NCBI GenBank assembly: GCA_020444005.1
Contig: JAHLLU010000046.1
Location: forward strand, 1 to 10,394
DNA from: an archaeon
GTDB lineage: Archaea > Thermoproteota > Bathyarchaeia > TCS64
Direction of reading: 5' to 3'
Length of the DNA stretch: 10,394 nucleotides
Of the stretch, positions 1 through 5,562 are shown in pieces; the first letter of the stretch is position 1; every line of letters starts with the position of its first letter. Both the position numbers and the translations under genes were made by a program. Under the pieces are notes generated by a model. The model made no database searches, was not told the origin of the DNA, and saw only the letters and a program-made list of their open reading frames with translations.

Positions 1-328
1 TGAACAATGACAATGAATCAACGGCTCTTCCACCGCCCCCATGAGACAGGAATAAACCATATGGTTTCCCACTGTAGCCGGGTTTGTTTCTCTGGATATA
101 CCAGTCGTCCAGGAATGTTTTCAGTGTGCCAGCCATGTAGCTGAAATAATCAGGTGTTCCAATGGCTACCACATCATATTCTGGATACTCTGTGATAGGA
201 TATCTTTCCTCGTTAGCATTATGGACAGATACAGTACATCCTGCCTCACGCAGTCCTTCCGCGACTGCTTCAGCCATCTTACCTGTGTTGCCGTATTGTT
301 GAGAATGGAATAGAACAAGTGCTTTCAT
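1..328 (-). CDS. Flavodoxin / NAD(P)H-dependent FMN reductase family protein, partial (C-terminus beyond window)
   Basis: The frame starts at ATG 326-328 and stays open to the left edge, giving about 109 N-terminal residues of a protein that continues outside the window. It begins MKALVLFHS, a first beta strand, followed by SQQYGNTGKMAEA. That stretch matches the FMN phosphate-binding loop of flavodoxin-fold proteins. Further on, the segment AIGTPDYFSYMAGTLKTFLD matches the second flavin-contacting loop of the flavodoxin/WrbA/FMN-reductase family. Such proteins carry FMN and move one or two electrons in the cytoplasm; the partner cannot be told here. The gene follows the HD-domain gene by 23 bases. 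An oligo-T hairpin lies between them and a weak TATA-like CATAAAG at about 351-357 sits 25 bases upstream, so it may have its own leaderless transcript. Confidence 0.85.
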   Translation of the reverse strand, partial: MKALVLFHSQQYGNTGKMAEAVAEGLREAGCTVSVHNANEERYPITEYPEYDVVAIGTPDYFSYMAGTLKTFLDDWYIQRNKPGYSGKPYGLFLSHGGGGRAVDSLSLF

Positions 329-337
329 GTCTAAATG

Positions 338-370
338 AAAAACACGGGTCTTTATGAAGCATTACCCGTT
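338..370 (-). terminator. Hairpin plus T5, end of HD-gene transcript
   Basis: On the minus strand the arms ACGGGT (369-364) and ACCCGT (349-344) are perfectly complementary around a 14-base loop and are followed by TTTTT (342-338). The hairpin overlaps the last codons of the HD gene and lies just before the flavodoxin start. This has the shape of an intrinsic terminator; activity is inferred. Confidence 0.4.
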
Positions 371-814
371 TTCCAGAAGATACTGCTATTGATGTATTCC
401 CGACGTTTCGAGTCGCTCCAACTCTCCATCCTACTAAGATTACTCAGCCGGTCAGCAAACTTGACTAAGACAGCCTTGTGAAATAGCACATTATATTCAT
501 CCGTTGGATTGAGGTTTGGGAAACACTTTACTATGCTCGTTATGGGTTACCATCTTCACAATCTCCGCTATATTGGGCGTGAAGACGTTACGTAGTTCCT
601 CATAGGTAGTTTCCGTGTCCTCTAATACATCGTGTAGGAGACCGGCGCAAAGAATCTCGGTATCATCCGAGACATCTATTAAAATCCCGTAAACCTGAAC
701 GACGTGAGCGAAAAAGTAGGGTCTGCCTTGATCATCAAGCTGTCCCTTGTGTCGCTCACTGGCGAACTCAAGCGCTTTATCCACTAATCCACGATCTAAT
801 GTATTCTTCATCAA
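352..814 (-). pseudogene. MESH1/RelA-SpoT-type HD-domain hydrolase, split by a +1 frameshift near 511-526
   Basis: The first frame (ATG 809-811, or TTG 812-814) encodes an HD phosphohydrolase fold. Counted from the TTG, it shows H37, the H61-D62 pair in LLHDVLEDTE, and E65/D66, which correspond to the metal and catalytic residues of MESH1. This frame stops at 497-499. The +1 frame continues exactly where the family needs it, with HKAVLVKFADRLSNLSRM containing the last metal-binding Asp, and ends at TAA 352-354. The two parts together give about 153 residues, close to small standalone MESH1-like enzymes. Family members hydrolyse (p)ppGpp or NADPH. The break lies around the TTTCCCAAA run (523-515). 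It may be an assembly indel, a true pseudogene or recoding. The gene lies 40 bases downstream of aIF1A, with TATATTATA upstream. Confidence 0.8.
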
Positions 815-825
815 GTCTATTCAGA

Positions 826-836
826 CCTATAATATA
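826..836 (-). promoter_or_regulatory. Candidate TATA box for the HD gene
   Basis: On the minus strand the A/T-rich sequence CTATATTATAG lies about 20-25 bases before the HD gene start. That is the spacing expected for a leaderless archaeal transcript. It sits in the 40-base gap after aIF1A, so the HD gene may be transcribed alone as well as by read-through. Confidence 0.4.
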
Positions 837-854
837 GAAAATGAGTAAAATAAT

Positions 855-1166
855 CTACTCTAGGGTCAGCATTCCCTTTCTGCTGAGCCAATCTGCTTGG
901 TTTCTTGTATAACGGAAGATGATGTCTCCTTTTTCCTCTGACTGGAAATCCCATGGACTCACTAAGACTATATCGCCTTCGCGGACCCAGTTTCTTTTCT
1001 TCATCTTTCCTCTTACTCGACAGACACGAGTTTCCCCGTCCTGACACTTGACGTTCATTCTTGCTTGTCCATAGTTTTTCTTGACGACACCTAGTACATC
1101 GTACTTGTTTGGCATCTTGATGCCCTTTCTGATGTCGCTTTCATTTTTTACTAGTCTCTTACCCAC
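855..1166 (-). CDS. Translation initiation factor 1A (aIF1A)
   Basis: This 103-residue protein matches archaeal/eukaryotic IF1A, the OB-fold factor that binds the ribosomal A site during initiation. The clear family signature runs from the strand VLGVV through CQDGETRVCRVRGKMKKR and WVREGDIVLVSPWDF to GDIIFRYTRNQADWL and the terminal RKG. Three starts are possible. TTG at 1185-1187 is unlikely because the TATA box at 1202-1210 predicts transcription starting near 1180. GTG at 1164-1166 is chosen because the segment IRKGIKMPNKYDVLG aligns with the conserved IRRVRLPREGEVLG region of family members. ATG at 1113-1115 has an AAGGG 7 bases upstream but would remove that conserved segment. The gene leads a minus-strand cluster with the HD and flavodoxin genes. 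Confidence 0.93.
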   Translation of the reverse strand: MGKRLVKNESDIRKGIKMPNKYDVLGVVKKNYGQARMNVKCQDGETRVCRVRGKMKKRNWVREGDIVLVSPWDFQSEEKGDIIFRYTRNQADWLSRKGMLTLE

Positions 1167-1201
1167 GGTAATACAAATCCACGCCAACTATCTGGGGGCT
1201 T

Positions 1202-1210
1202 CATATAAAT
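1202..1210 (-). promoter_or_regulatory. TATA box for aIF1A
   Basis: Minus-strand CATTTATAT at 1202-1210 resembles the archaeal TATA consensus. It predicts a transcription start near 1180, about 15 bases before GTG 1166. That spacing argues against the upstream TTG start at 1187. Confidence 0.5.
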
Positions 1211-1273
1211 GATTCGAAATATTATCAATAGAAAATAATAAAAAACTTGAAAAACAGTAGAAAGTTTATGGTG

Positions 1274-1294
1274 TTTTAAGGAAAATCCTTGAAA
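1274..1294. promoter_or_regulatory. Inverted repeat in divergent promoter region, possible operator
   Basis: Arms TTTTAAGGA (1274-1282) and TCCTTGAAA (1286-1294) flank AAA, with one mismatch in nine pairs. The repeat lies between the aIF1A TATA box and the TATA-like element of the acetyltransferase gene. A dimeric regulator could bind here, but no regulator gene is in view, so the function is a guess. Confidence 0.25.
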
Positions 1295-1315
1295 CTCTGA
1301 TATTTTGGCTGGGTA

Positions 1316-1329
1316 TTAAAATAAATACA
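1316..1329 (+). promoter_or_regulatory. TATA-like element for the GNAT gene
   Basis: The A/T-rich sequence ATTAAAATAAATAC predicts transcription starting around 1348-1350, about 12 bases before ATG 1361. The short leader would carry GGGGTG, a possible Shine-Dalgarno match. Confidence 0.35.
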
Positions 1330-1360
1330 GTTACAGTGATTCTGGATAGTGGGGTGTTTA

Positions 1361-1918
1361 ATGAGACATATTCCCGGGTTTCCTGAAATGCTTCGACTAG
1401 CTGAAACGAAGCTAACCCATAGATTAGATGGTAAAACCCGCATCAGGTTCATAAAGGGATACGATGAGGGGGTTCAAGCCATCATACACAGTATAGACCG
1501 GGAGAAGTTTAGGAAAGAACTCAGATACACGCCGCTTGAGATAGAGCAGCGGATGATGAAACCCGGTTTTCTCTGTCTACTAGTTTACTTAGAGGATAAA
1601 CCAATAGCCTTTGAGTATGGATATGATGAATCTGATGGCATATACTTCTCGGACAGCCAAGCAACTTTGATTGAAGGAAAAGGAGTTGGTACCACCCAGT
1701 TCGCCCTAGAGATACTGTATCTCTACAAAAATGGCTACAAACAGATCAAGTTGTCCACCGAGGAGCTTGACGACCAAGGACGTACATTGAGAAGCTTCTG
1801 GGAGCGCATGGGTTTTAGAGTAATAAATCGGGACCCTGATGGGAACGTGGATATGATTATGGAACTAACCCCTGAATCAGCACAATACCAATATGAACAC
1901 TATATCCTGTCAGAATAA
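1361..1918 (+). CDS. GNAT-family N-acetyltransferase
   Basis: The 185-residue product shows the GNAT fold pattern in its second half. Motif A is seen as IEGKGVGTTQFALEILY, whose G-x-G-x-G/T loop binds the acetyl-CoA pyrophosphate, and is followed by a strand ending KLST. Motif B appears as LRSFWERMGFRV, the usual 'FYerlGF' region. The N-terminal half, about residues 1-60, is less typical and may hold the substrate-binding part. The substrate cannot be predicted. I chose ATG 1361 over the in-frame GTG at 1349 because the TATA-like element predicts a transcript starting near 1349 and GGGGTG lies 4 bases before the ATG. The gene is divergent from aIF1A and has no obvious operon partner. Confidence 0.8.
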   Translation: MRHIPGFPEMLRLAETKLTHRLDGKTRIRFIKGYDEGVQAIIHSIDREKFRKELRYTPLEIEQRMMKPGFLCLLVYLEDKPIAFEYGYDESDGIYFSDSQATLIEGKGVGTTQFALEILYLYKNGYKQIKLSTEELDDQGRTLRSFWERMGFRVINRDPDGNVDMIMELTPESAQYQYEHYILSE

Positions 1919-1952
1919 TTCACAGATTTCTAGTTAATCCATCAAAAAAACC

Positions 1953-1960
1953 CTATATAC
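1953..1960 (+). promoter_or_regulatory. TATA box upstream of the Arg-rich ORF and zinc-ribbon gene
   Basis: CTATATAC lies directly after an A-rich stretch that could act as BRE. It predicts a start near 1982, only about 9 bases before ATG 1991. That is good placement for a gene beginning at 1991 rather than at 2119. Confidence 0.5.
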
Positions 1961-2023
1961 CAAACAAAGAGAACTTAGCCTAGACAATTAATGAGATGAA
2001 GACGACACAGGTACAGACCTTTA

Positions 2024-2122
2024 GTGCGTTATAGACGCCCATATAGAAGATATGGGTGTAGAAGAAGACCCAGAATCCTCTTGTGGCTCCTGTTATTCGG
2101 TTTATTTTGGCGGAGGAGGTGA
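2024..2122 (+). CDS. Arg-rich single-membrane-span micro-protein (possibly a longer ORF from 1991 interrupted by TGA 1997-1999)
   Basis: This frame encodes a very basic stretch (VRYRRPYRRYGCRRRPR), then a hydrophobic run LLWLLLFGLFW able to span or dip into a membrane, then a terminal RRR. From GTG 2024 it has 32 residues. In the same frame, ATG 1991 is well placed for the TATA box but meets TGA at its third codon. The codons after that stop (AGA CGA CAC AGG) are again Arg-rich, so the TGA could be a mutated CGA. The ORF ends at TGA 2120-2122, overlapping the GTG start of the zinc-ribbon gene by four bases, an arrangement typical of coupled translation. No family is recognised. That this is a real protein is inferred from composition, promoter and overlap. 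Confidence 0.4.
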   Translation: MRYRRPYRRYGCRRRPRILLWLLLFGLFWRRR

Positions 2123-2283
2123 AAGTACTGAAGAGTCTAGGTAAATGCCCGAAATGTGATGCGGAGCTTAAGGATAGTGATGTTGAGGAAATTCACTTCC
2201 GTGGAATAGTGATAAGCCACTTCGCCTACAGGTGTAACAAATGTGGATACATAATTGGGTTTGGCACAACGTTCAGGGGCTAA
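2119..2283 (+). CDS. Small zinc-ribbon protein, 54 residues
   Basis: From GTG 2119 the product is 54 residues. It has CPKC at residues 10-13 and CNKCG at 39-43, spaced as in a zinc ribbon that binds one Zn. The 25 residues between the pairs contain EIHFRGIVISHFAYRC, which looks like the two strands of the ribbon. It ends with a hydrophobic/glycine segment GYIIGFGTTFRG. A longer reading from GTG 2083 is possible, but that extra part is read in another frame as the hydrophobic run of the Arg-rich ORF. GTG 2119 overlaps the stop of that ORF as GTGA and has GGAGG just upstream, so 2119 is preferred. The exact role is unknown; such proteins often bind nucleic acid or other proteins. Confidence 0.65.
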   Translation: MKVLKSLGKCPKCDAELKDSDVEEIHFRGIVISHFAYRCNKCGYIIGFGTTFRG

Positions 2284-2294
2284 TCAAAGAGAAA

Positions 2295-2327
2295 GGTAAG
2301 ATATTCTTTCTTACCCCGTAATTTTTT
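2295..2327 (+). terminator. Intrinsic-type terminator after the zinc-ribbon gene
   Basis: GGTAAGA (2295-2301) and TCTTACC (2309-2315) form a perfect 7-base-pair stem with a 7-base loop. TTTTTT follows at 2322-2327. It lies 12 bases after the zinc-ribbon stop codon. Confidence 0.55.
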
Positions 2328-2415
2328 CATCAAGTTTTCTTGTATGCATTCGTTGATCTGCACTACGCCGAATACAGAATATTGGCTGATGAATTTTTCC
2401 CAATGTAATGTGATA

Positions 2416-2426
2416 CTCTTATACTA
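2416..2426 (+). promoter_or_regulatory. TATA-like element for the DUF1385 gene
   Basis: TCTTATACTAA, centred near 2421, predicts a transcription start about 2445-2448. That would make the mRNA leaderless from ATG 2449 rather than starting at ATG 2440. The rest of the 2284-2439 gap holds the terminator and no convincing gene. Confidence 0.35.
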
Positions 2427-2439
2427 AACGAAGCCATCC

Positions 2440-3327
2440 ATGTCTATAATGTCAGAGAAACCCGAGGAGAGCCTCGCATACGGGGGTCAGGCGCTTATTG
2501 AGGGCGTCATGATGCGGTCAGGGGAGACCATGGTAATGTGCGTCAGACAACCAGATCAAGAGATCGCCACATTTCACCTAACAGTCAATAATATCACCAA
2601 GAAAAACAAGCTCCTCGGCTTACCATTCATCAGAGGCATCGCGATGCTTTTTGAGACCATGTATTTCGGGGTCAAAGCCATGATGCAGAGCGCGAATGTG
2701 GCGCTTGAGGAAGAGGATGAGGAGTTTACACTCTGGGATTATGTGTTGCTCTTGGTTATGTTGCTGGTGATGAATGGCTTGTTTATCGCTATTCCGTATG
2801 TGTTGACTAATTATCTTGGTTTGAATGGTTTTCTGTTTAACGTGGTAGAGTCATTGATTCGTCTAGGGTTGTTCATGGGATACCTCTTCACCATCAGTCA
2901 GTGGGTCGAGGTAGCGCGAGTATTCCAATACCACGGCGCAGAACACAAGGCAATCAACGCCTACGAAGGGGGTAGTAACATGGAGATAAACGACGTAGCC
3001 AAGTACCCGAGACTCAACCCAAGATGTGGTACATCATTCATGTTCTTTACAGTGCTTACAAGCATCGCGTTATTCGCGTTGATACCGAGAACCAGTTACT
3101 TGCTGAGCTTAGGATACAGATTGGCTTTGATTCCAGTGATTGCGGGGGTTAGCTACGAGTTGTTGAAGCTGAGCGACAAGTACCGTGACTCGGCTTTGAT
3201 GAAGATGTTGATAGCACCCGGTTTATGGTTTCAGAGACTCACAACAAAAGAGCCTACCGAGGATATGCTTGAGGTTGCAGTTAAGGCGCTTCAAGAGGTT
3301 AAGGCTGAAGCGTCAAAGATGGAATAA
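2440..3327 (+). CDS. DUF1385 (YqhQ-like) integral membrane protein
   Basis: This 295-residue protein has the two hallmark blocks of DUF1385. The N-terminal YGGQALIEGVMMR spans about residues 14-26. The central QYHGAEHKAINAYEGG spans about 163-178, with H165, E168 and H169, and is followed by NPRCGTSF at 193-200. The conserved His/Glu/Cys residues suggest metal binding, which is why some annotations call the family a putative metal-dependent enzyme; no reaction is established as far as I know. Hydrophobic segments at about 98-125, 130-152, 200-216 and 221-240 indicate several membrane spans, with an acidic EEEDEE stretch before the first. The start is ATG 2440 or, from promoter spacing, ATG 2449. 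The protein is full length and intact. It reads in the same direction as the LLM gene 26 bases downstream, which seems to have its own promoter. Confidence 0.88.
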   Translation: MSIMSEKPEESLAYGGQALIEGVMMRSGETMVMCVRQPDQEIATFHLTVNNITKKNKLLGLPFIRGIAMLFETMYFGVKAMMQSANVALEEEDEEFTLWDYVLLLVMLLVMNGLFIAIPYVLTNYLGLNGFLFNVVESLIRLGLFMGYLFTISQWVEVARVFQYHGAEHKAINAYEGGSNMEINDVAKYPRLNPRCGTSFMFFTVLTSIALFALIPRTSYLLSLGYRLALIPVIAGVSYELLKLSDKYRDSALMKMLIAPGLWFQRLTTKEPTEDMLEVAVKALQEVKAEASKME

Positions 3328-3333
3328 AATACT
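3325..3333 (+). promoter_or_regulatory. TATA-like element overlapping the DUF1385 stop
   Basis: TAAAATACT, centred near 3329, lies 25 bases before ATG 3354. This is the spacing of a leaderless archaeal promoter, and no Shine-Dalgarno is visible before that ATG. Confidence 0.35.
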
Positions 3334-3353
3334 CAACCAGCGAATACTATTTT

Positions 3354-4277
3354 ATGAAACCAGATTTTGGCGCCTTTATCCCACCTGAAGGACACTCATA
3401 CCCGGATATCAGACAAATGGCACTGCGAACAGAGGAACTAGATTACCATAGCATATGGCTCAGCGATCACCTTCACGGAATGTATGAGAGCCAAGCAGCC
3501 CCCAGATACGAGTGCTGGACACTAGGAACAGCACTTGCGGCTATCACAAAAAAGGTAAAATTCGGACAACTAACAATGGCGACACCGTTCAGAAACCCCG
3601 CGTTGACCGCAAAGATGGCTGCTACCCTCGACAACATCACTGATGGACGCGTAATCCTCAGTATTGGAGCCGGCTAGCATAGAGATGAGTTCAAGGGTTA
3701 TGGGTATGATTTTGGCTCCGTTGGGAGTAGATCAACGAGGCTTGAAGAGGCAGCTAGAATAATCAAACATCTCTGGACTGAGGAATACACTAGATTTGAG
3801 GGAAAATATTACAGCCTCGATGGTGCCTACTGTAACCCTAAGCCCGTCCAAGACCCTATGCCATTGATGATAGCCGGTGACGGTGAGAAAAGAACCCTCA
3901 GAACAGCCGCAAGATACGGTGATATGACGAATTATTCTGCATGGACAGGAATACCAGAGGCGTTCAAATCAAAAACAGAGATCCTACTCAAACATTGTGA
4001 AAAAGAGAACCGTGATCCTGATGAGATCACCAAGACGTGGGCAGCATTCGTGTTCATAGATGAATCAATAGAGAAGGCAACAGCGAAGATGAATAAACGC
4101 TTTGAAGGCATAACATGGACTAAACCCGGCAAAGGACTCCTAGGCACCCCTGAATCCATCCGACAAGACATCTACAAGTACATGGATGCGGGAGTTGAAA
4201 TGTTCATTCTCAGCTTCCTAGGCGGAGAATGGGATAAAGAAGCAACTCTTTTCAAAGAGGTAATTTCAAACCTTTAG
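3354..4277 (+). pseudogene. LLM-class (luciferase-like, probably F420-dependent) oxidoreductase interrupted by in-frame TAG at 3675-3677
   Basis: Read through one amber codon, this frame gives a 307-residue TIM-barrel flavin/F420 oxidoreductase of normal length. It starts PDFGAFIPPEG, has the WLSDHL cofactor motif at about residues 35-40, and NPALTAKMAATLDNITDGRVILSIGAG at about 81-107. It continues HRDEFKGYGYDFG with IIKHLWTEE and PLMIAGDGEKRTLRTAARYGD, then a typical C-terminus. The TAG is codon 108, where the family has Trp (GAGW); the intact paralogue at 4278-5138 has GAGAGWSQVEFKGY. A single TGG-to-TAG change explains it, and there is no frameshift. It may be a sequencing error, a recent pseudogene, or suppressed. 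The substrate is unknown. The gene converges on its paralogue with abutting stop codons. Confidence 0.8.
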
Positions 4278-4289
4278 CTACTTGTAGCT
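4276..4289. repeat. Short inverted repeat spanning the tail-to-tail stop codons
   Basis: AGCTAC (4276-4281) and GTAGCT (4284-4289) are perfectly complementary and lie across the two convergent TAG stops (4275-4277 plus, 4278-4280 minus). As RNA it could form only a 5-pair stem with a CTTG loop. A two-way terminator role is possible but weakly supported because no oligo-T follows. Confidence 0.2.
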
Positions 4290-5138
4290 TGGGAGAATAT
4301 CCTTAGCGAATTGTCTGATATCCTCAACTATTGTATCCCTATGAAAGGCTATGTTACAGTAGCTGCACTTCTTCTCCTCGGAATCAGTTATTATCCGTTC
4401 ATATGTATCAGCCCTGTACGGCTCCTGTGTACCCATGATACCTCCCATGAACTCAATCGCATCAACTCGTCCAGCCTCTTCAGCAGCATTCAAAACGATC
4501 TCTTTCATCTCATAGAATCGCTGGCTCTGCCAAGGTGGAACATAACAGATGTCGCCTTCTCTGCCTGTGAGTCTCAGCATTCTGTTACCTGAGCTACCGA
4601 AGAGTATCTTTGGATGTGGCTTCTGAGCGGGCTTTGGTTGGAGAACTGCCCCTTCAATATCATAGTAAGCTGATTTATGGGTAACCTCATCTTCTGTCCA
4701 GAGGCGTTTGATGATACTCAGCGCCTCAATTGTCTTGTCTACCCGTTTCTTAGTGTTCAACCACTCACTATATCCCTTAAACTCAACCTGACTCCAGCCA
4801 GCACCAGCGCCTAAAACCACCCTTCCCCCAGATAATATATCAAGGGTTGAGAGGCGTTTTGCTAGTAGCCCCGGGTGCCTGAACGGTAAAGGAGTAACCA
4901 GAGTACCTAGATGAATATTCTCAGTCTTACCAGCAAGATAGGTGAGAGTCGTCCATGTCTCAAGAGTATAGTATGGGTTGCCCATACTGTGCCCGATCTC
5001 CTGCCCCCACATATAATGGTCGGGCATGAGAACGCCGTCTAAGCCTTGTTTATCTGCCTCAATGACACCGTTGATTATGGATTCACGGTTTTCAGCGAGG
5101 TTTCCTAATCCAGTTAAGAAAAATTTCAAAATAATCAA
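4278..5138 (-). CDS. LLM-class flavin/F420-dependent oxidoreductase
   Basis: This intact 286-residue luciferase-like monooxygenase-fold protein reads as a TIM barrel. It has the MPDHYMW motif near residues 38-44, ETWTTLTYLAGKTENIHLGT, a PLPFRHPGLLAKRLSTLD segment near 83-100, the conserved GAGAGWSQVEFKGY block near 111-124, and PHPKILFGSSGNRMLRLTGREGD. These features fit archaeal F420-dependent members, which transfer hydride between F420 and unknown substrates; the cofactor is inferred from context. Near the C-terminus there is a CSYC pair, possibly structural. The start is TTG at 5136-5138 or TTG at 5127-5129; the second gives the more typical MKFFLTG beginning. The gene lies 28 bases after ridA, probably in the same transcript, and ends directly against the paralogous LLM gene on the plus strand. 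Confidence 0.88.
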   Translation of the reverse strand: MIILKFFLTGLGNLAENRESIINGVIEADKQGLDGVLMPDHYMWGQEIGHSMGNPYYTLETWTTLTYLAGKTENIHLGTLVTPLPFRHPGLLAKRLSTLDILSGGRVVLGAGAGWSQVEFKGYSEWLNTKKRVDKTIEALSIIKRLWTEDEVTHKSAYYDIEGAVLQPKPAQKPHPKILFGSSGNRMLRLTGREGDICYVPPWQSQRFYEMKEIVLNAAEEAGRVDAIEFMGGIMGTQEPYRADTYERIITDSEEKKCSYCNIAFHRDTIVEDIRQFAKDILPSYK

Positions 5139-5166
5139 TAAAGAAAAGGGAATGGTTGCTTAAAAC

Positions 5167-5541
5167 CTAACCACTGTAGAGAACCATCTCGATCTCAACA
5201 AGGATCACTGGACTCACCAAGTCACAGACAATGGTGCTCCTTACAGGCTTGTTATCCCCGAAGAAGCTACCATAAACCTTGTTCATTGCGCCGAAATCCT
5301 CCATATTCTTGAGGAAAACTGTGGACTTCACCGCATCATCAAAGGTTACACCGGCAACCTCTAGGGTCTTCTTGATCTTTTCCATGGTCTGCCTTGTCTG
5401 GCTTTCAATATCGGTAAGTGGATTACCCTCATTGTCACGTGAGCCAGTGTGTCCTGATATGTAGACAAAACCTCCAGCTTTTACTATGTTTGAAAATGGG
5501 AGTGTCTGGTTTTTTGATAAAGTAATATGCTCTTTTGGCAT
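5167..5541 (-). CDS. ridA: RidA family (YjgF/YER057c/UK114) reactive enamine/imine deaminase
   Basis: The 124-residue product is the normal length for RidA trimers. It shows PFSNIVKAGGFVYISGHTG near residues 15-33, DIESQTRQTMEKIKKTLEVAG near 44-64, and the C-terminal block PVRSTIVCDLVSPVILVEIEMV. The key Arg that binds the substrate carboxylate (R105 in E. coli RidA) is R101 here, and E116 matches E120. The Cys two residues after that Arg in E. coli is Thr here, which is common in the family. RidA hydrolyses 2-aminoacrylate and related imines made by PLP enzymes or amino-acid oxidases. The start is ATG 5541 with minus-strand CCATAATAG about 25 bases upstream, so probably a leaderless mRNA. 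The LLM oxidoreductase follows after 28 bases. Confidence 0.93.
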   Translation of the reverse strand: MPKEHITLSKNQTLPFSNIVKAGGFVYISGHTGSRDNEGNPLTDIESQTRQTMEKIKKTLEVAGVTFDDAVKSTVFLKNMEDFGAMNKVYGSFFGDNKPVRSTIVCDLVSPVILVEIEMVLYSG

Positions 5542-5562
5542 ACCGCATTGATTATATCGTCA

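Noticed and set aside
817..1047. Minus-strand reading frame of 76 codons
   Set aside because: It lies almost wholly inside aIF1A in another frame and shows no family pattern.
1997..1999. TGA as selenocysteine in the Arg-rich ORF
   Set aside because: No redox motif surrounds it, no SECIS-like hairpin was recognised, and the flanking codons suggest Arg (CGA changed to TGA).
2344..2427. Short plus-strand ORF of about 27 codons between the zinc-ribbon and DUF1385 genes
   Set aside because: It lacks a promoter or ribosome site, contains the TATA element of the next gene, and shows no pattern.
3675..3677. TAG as a pyrrolysine codon in the LLM gene
   Set aside because: The site is a conserved Trp in the family and the paralogue, TAG ends several normal genes here, and no Pyl genes are in view. 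Nonsense mutation or error is simpler.
3932..4171. Minus-strand reading frame of 79 codons
   Set aside because: Antisense shadow of the LLM gene with no recognisable features.
5551..5559. CGATATAAT as the ridA TATA box
   Set aside because: It is only about 13 bases from the ATG, so transcription would start inside the coding region; CCATAATAG further upstream fits better.
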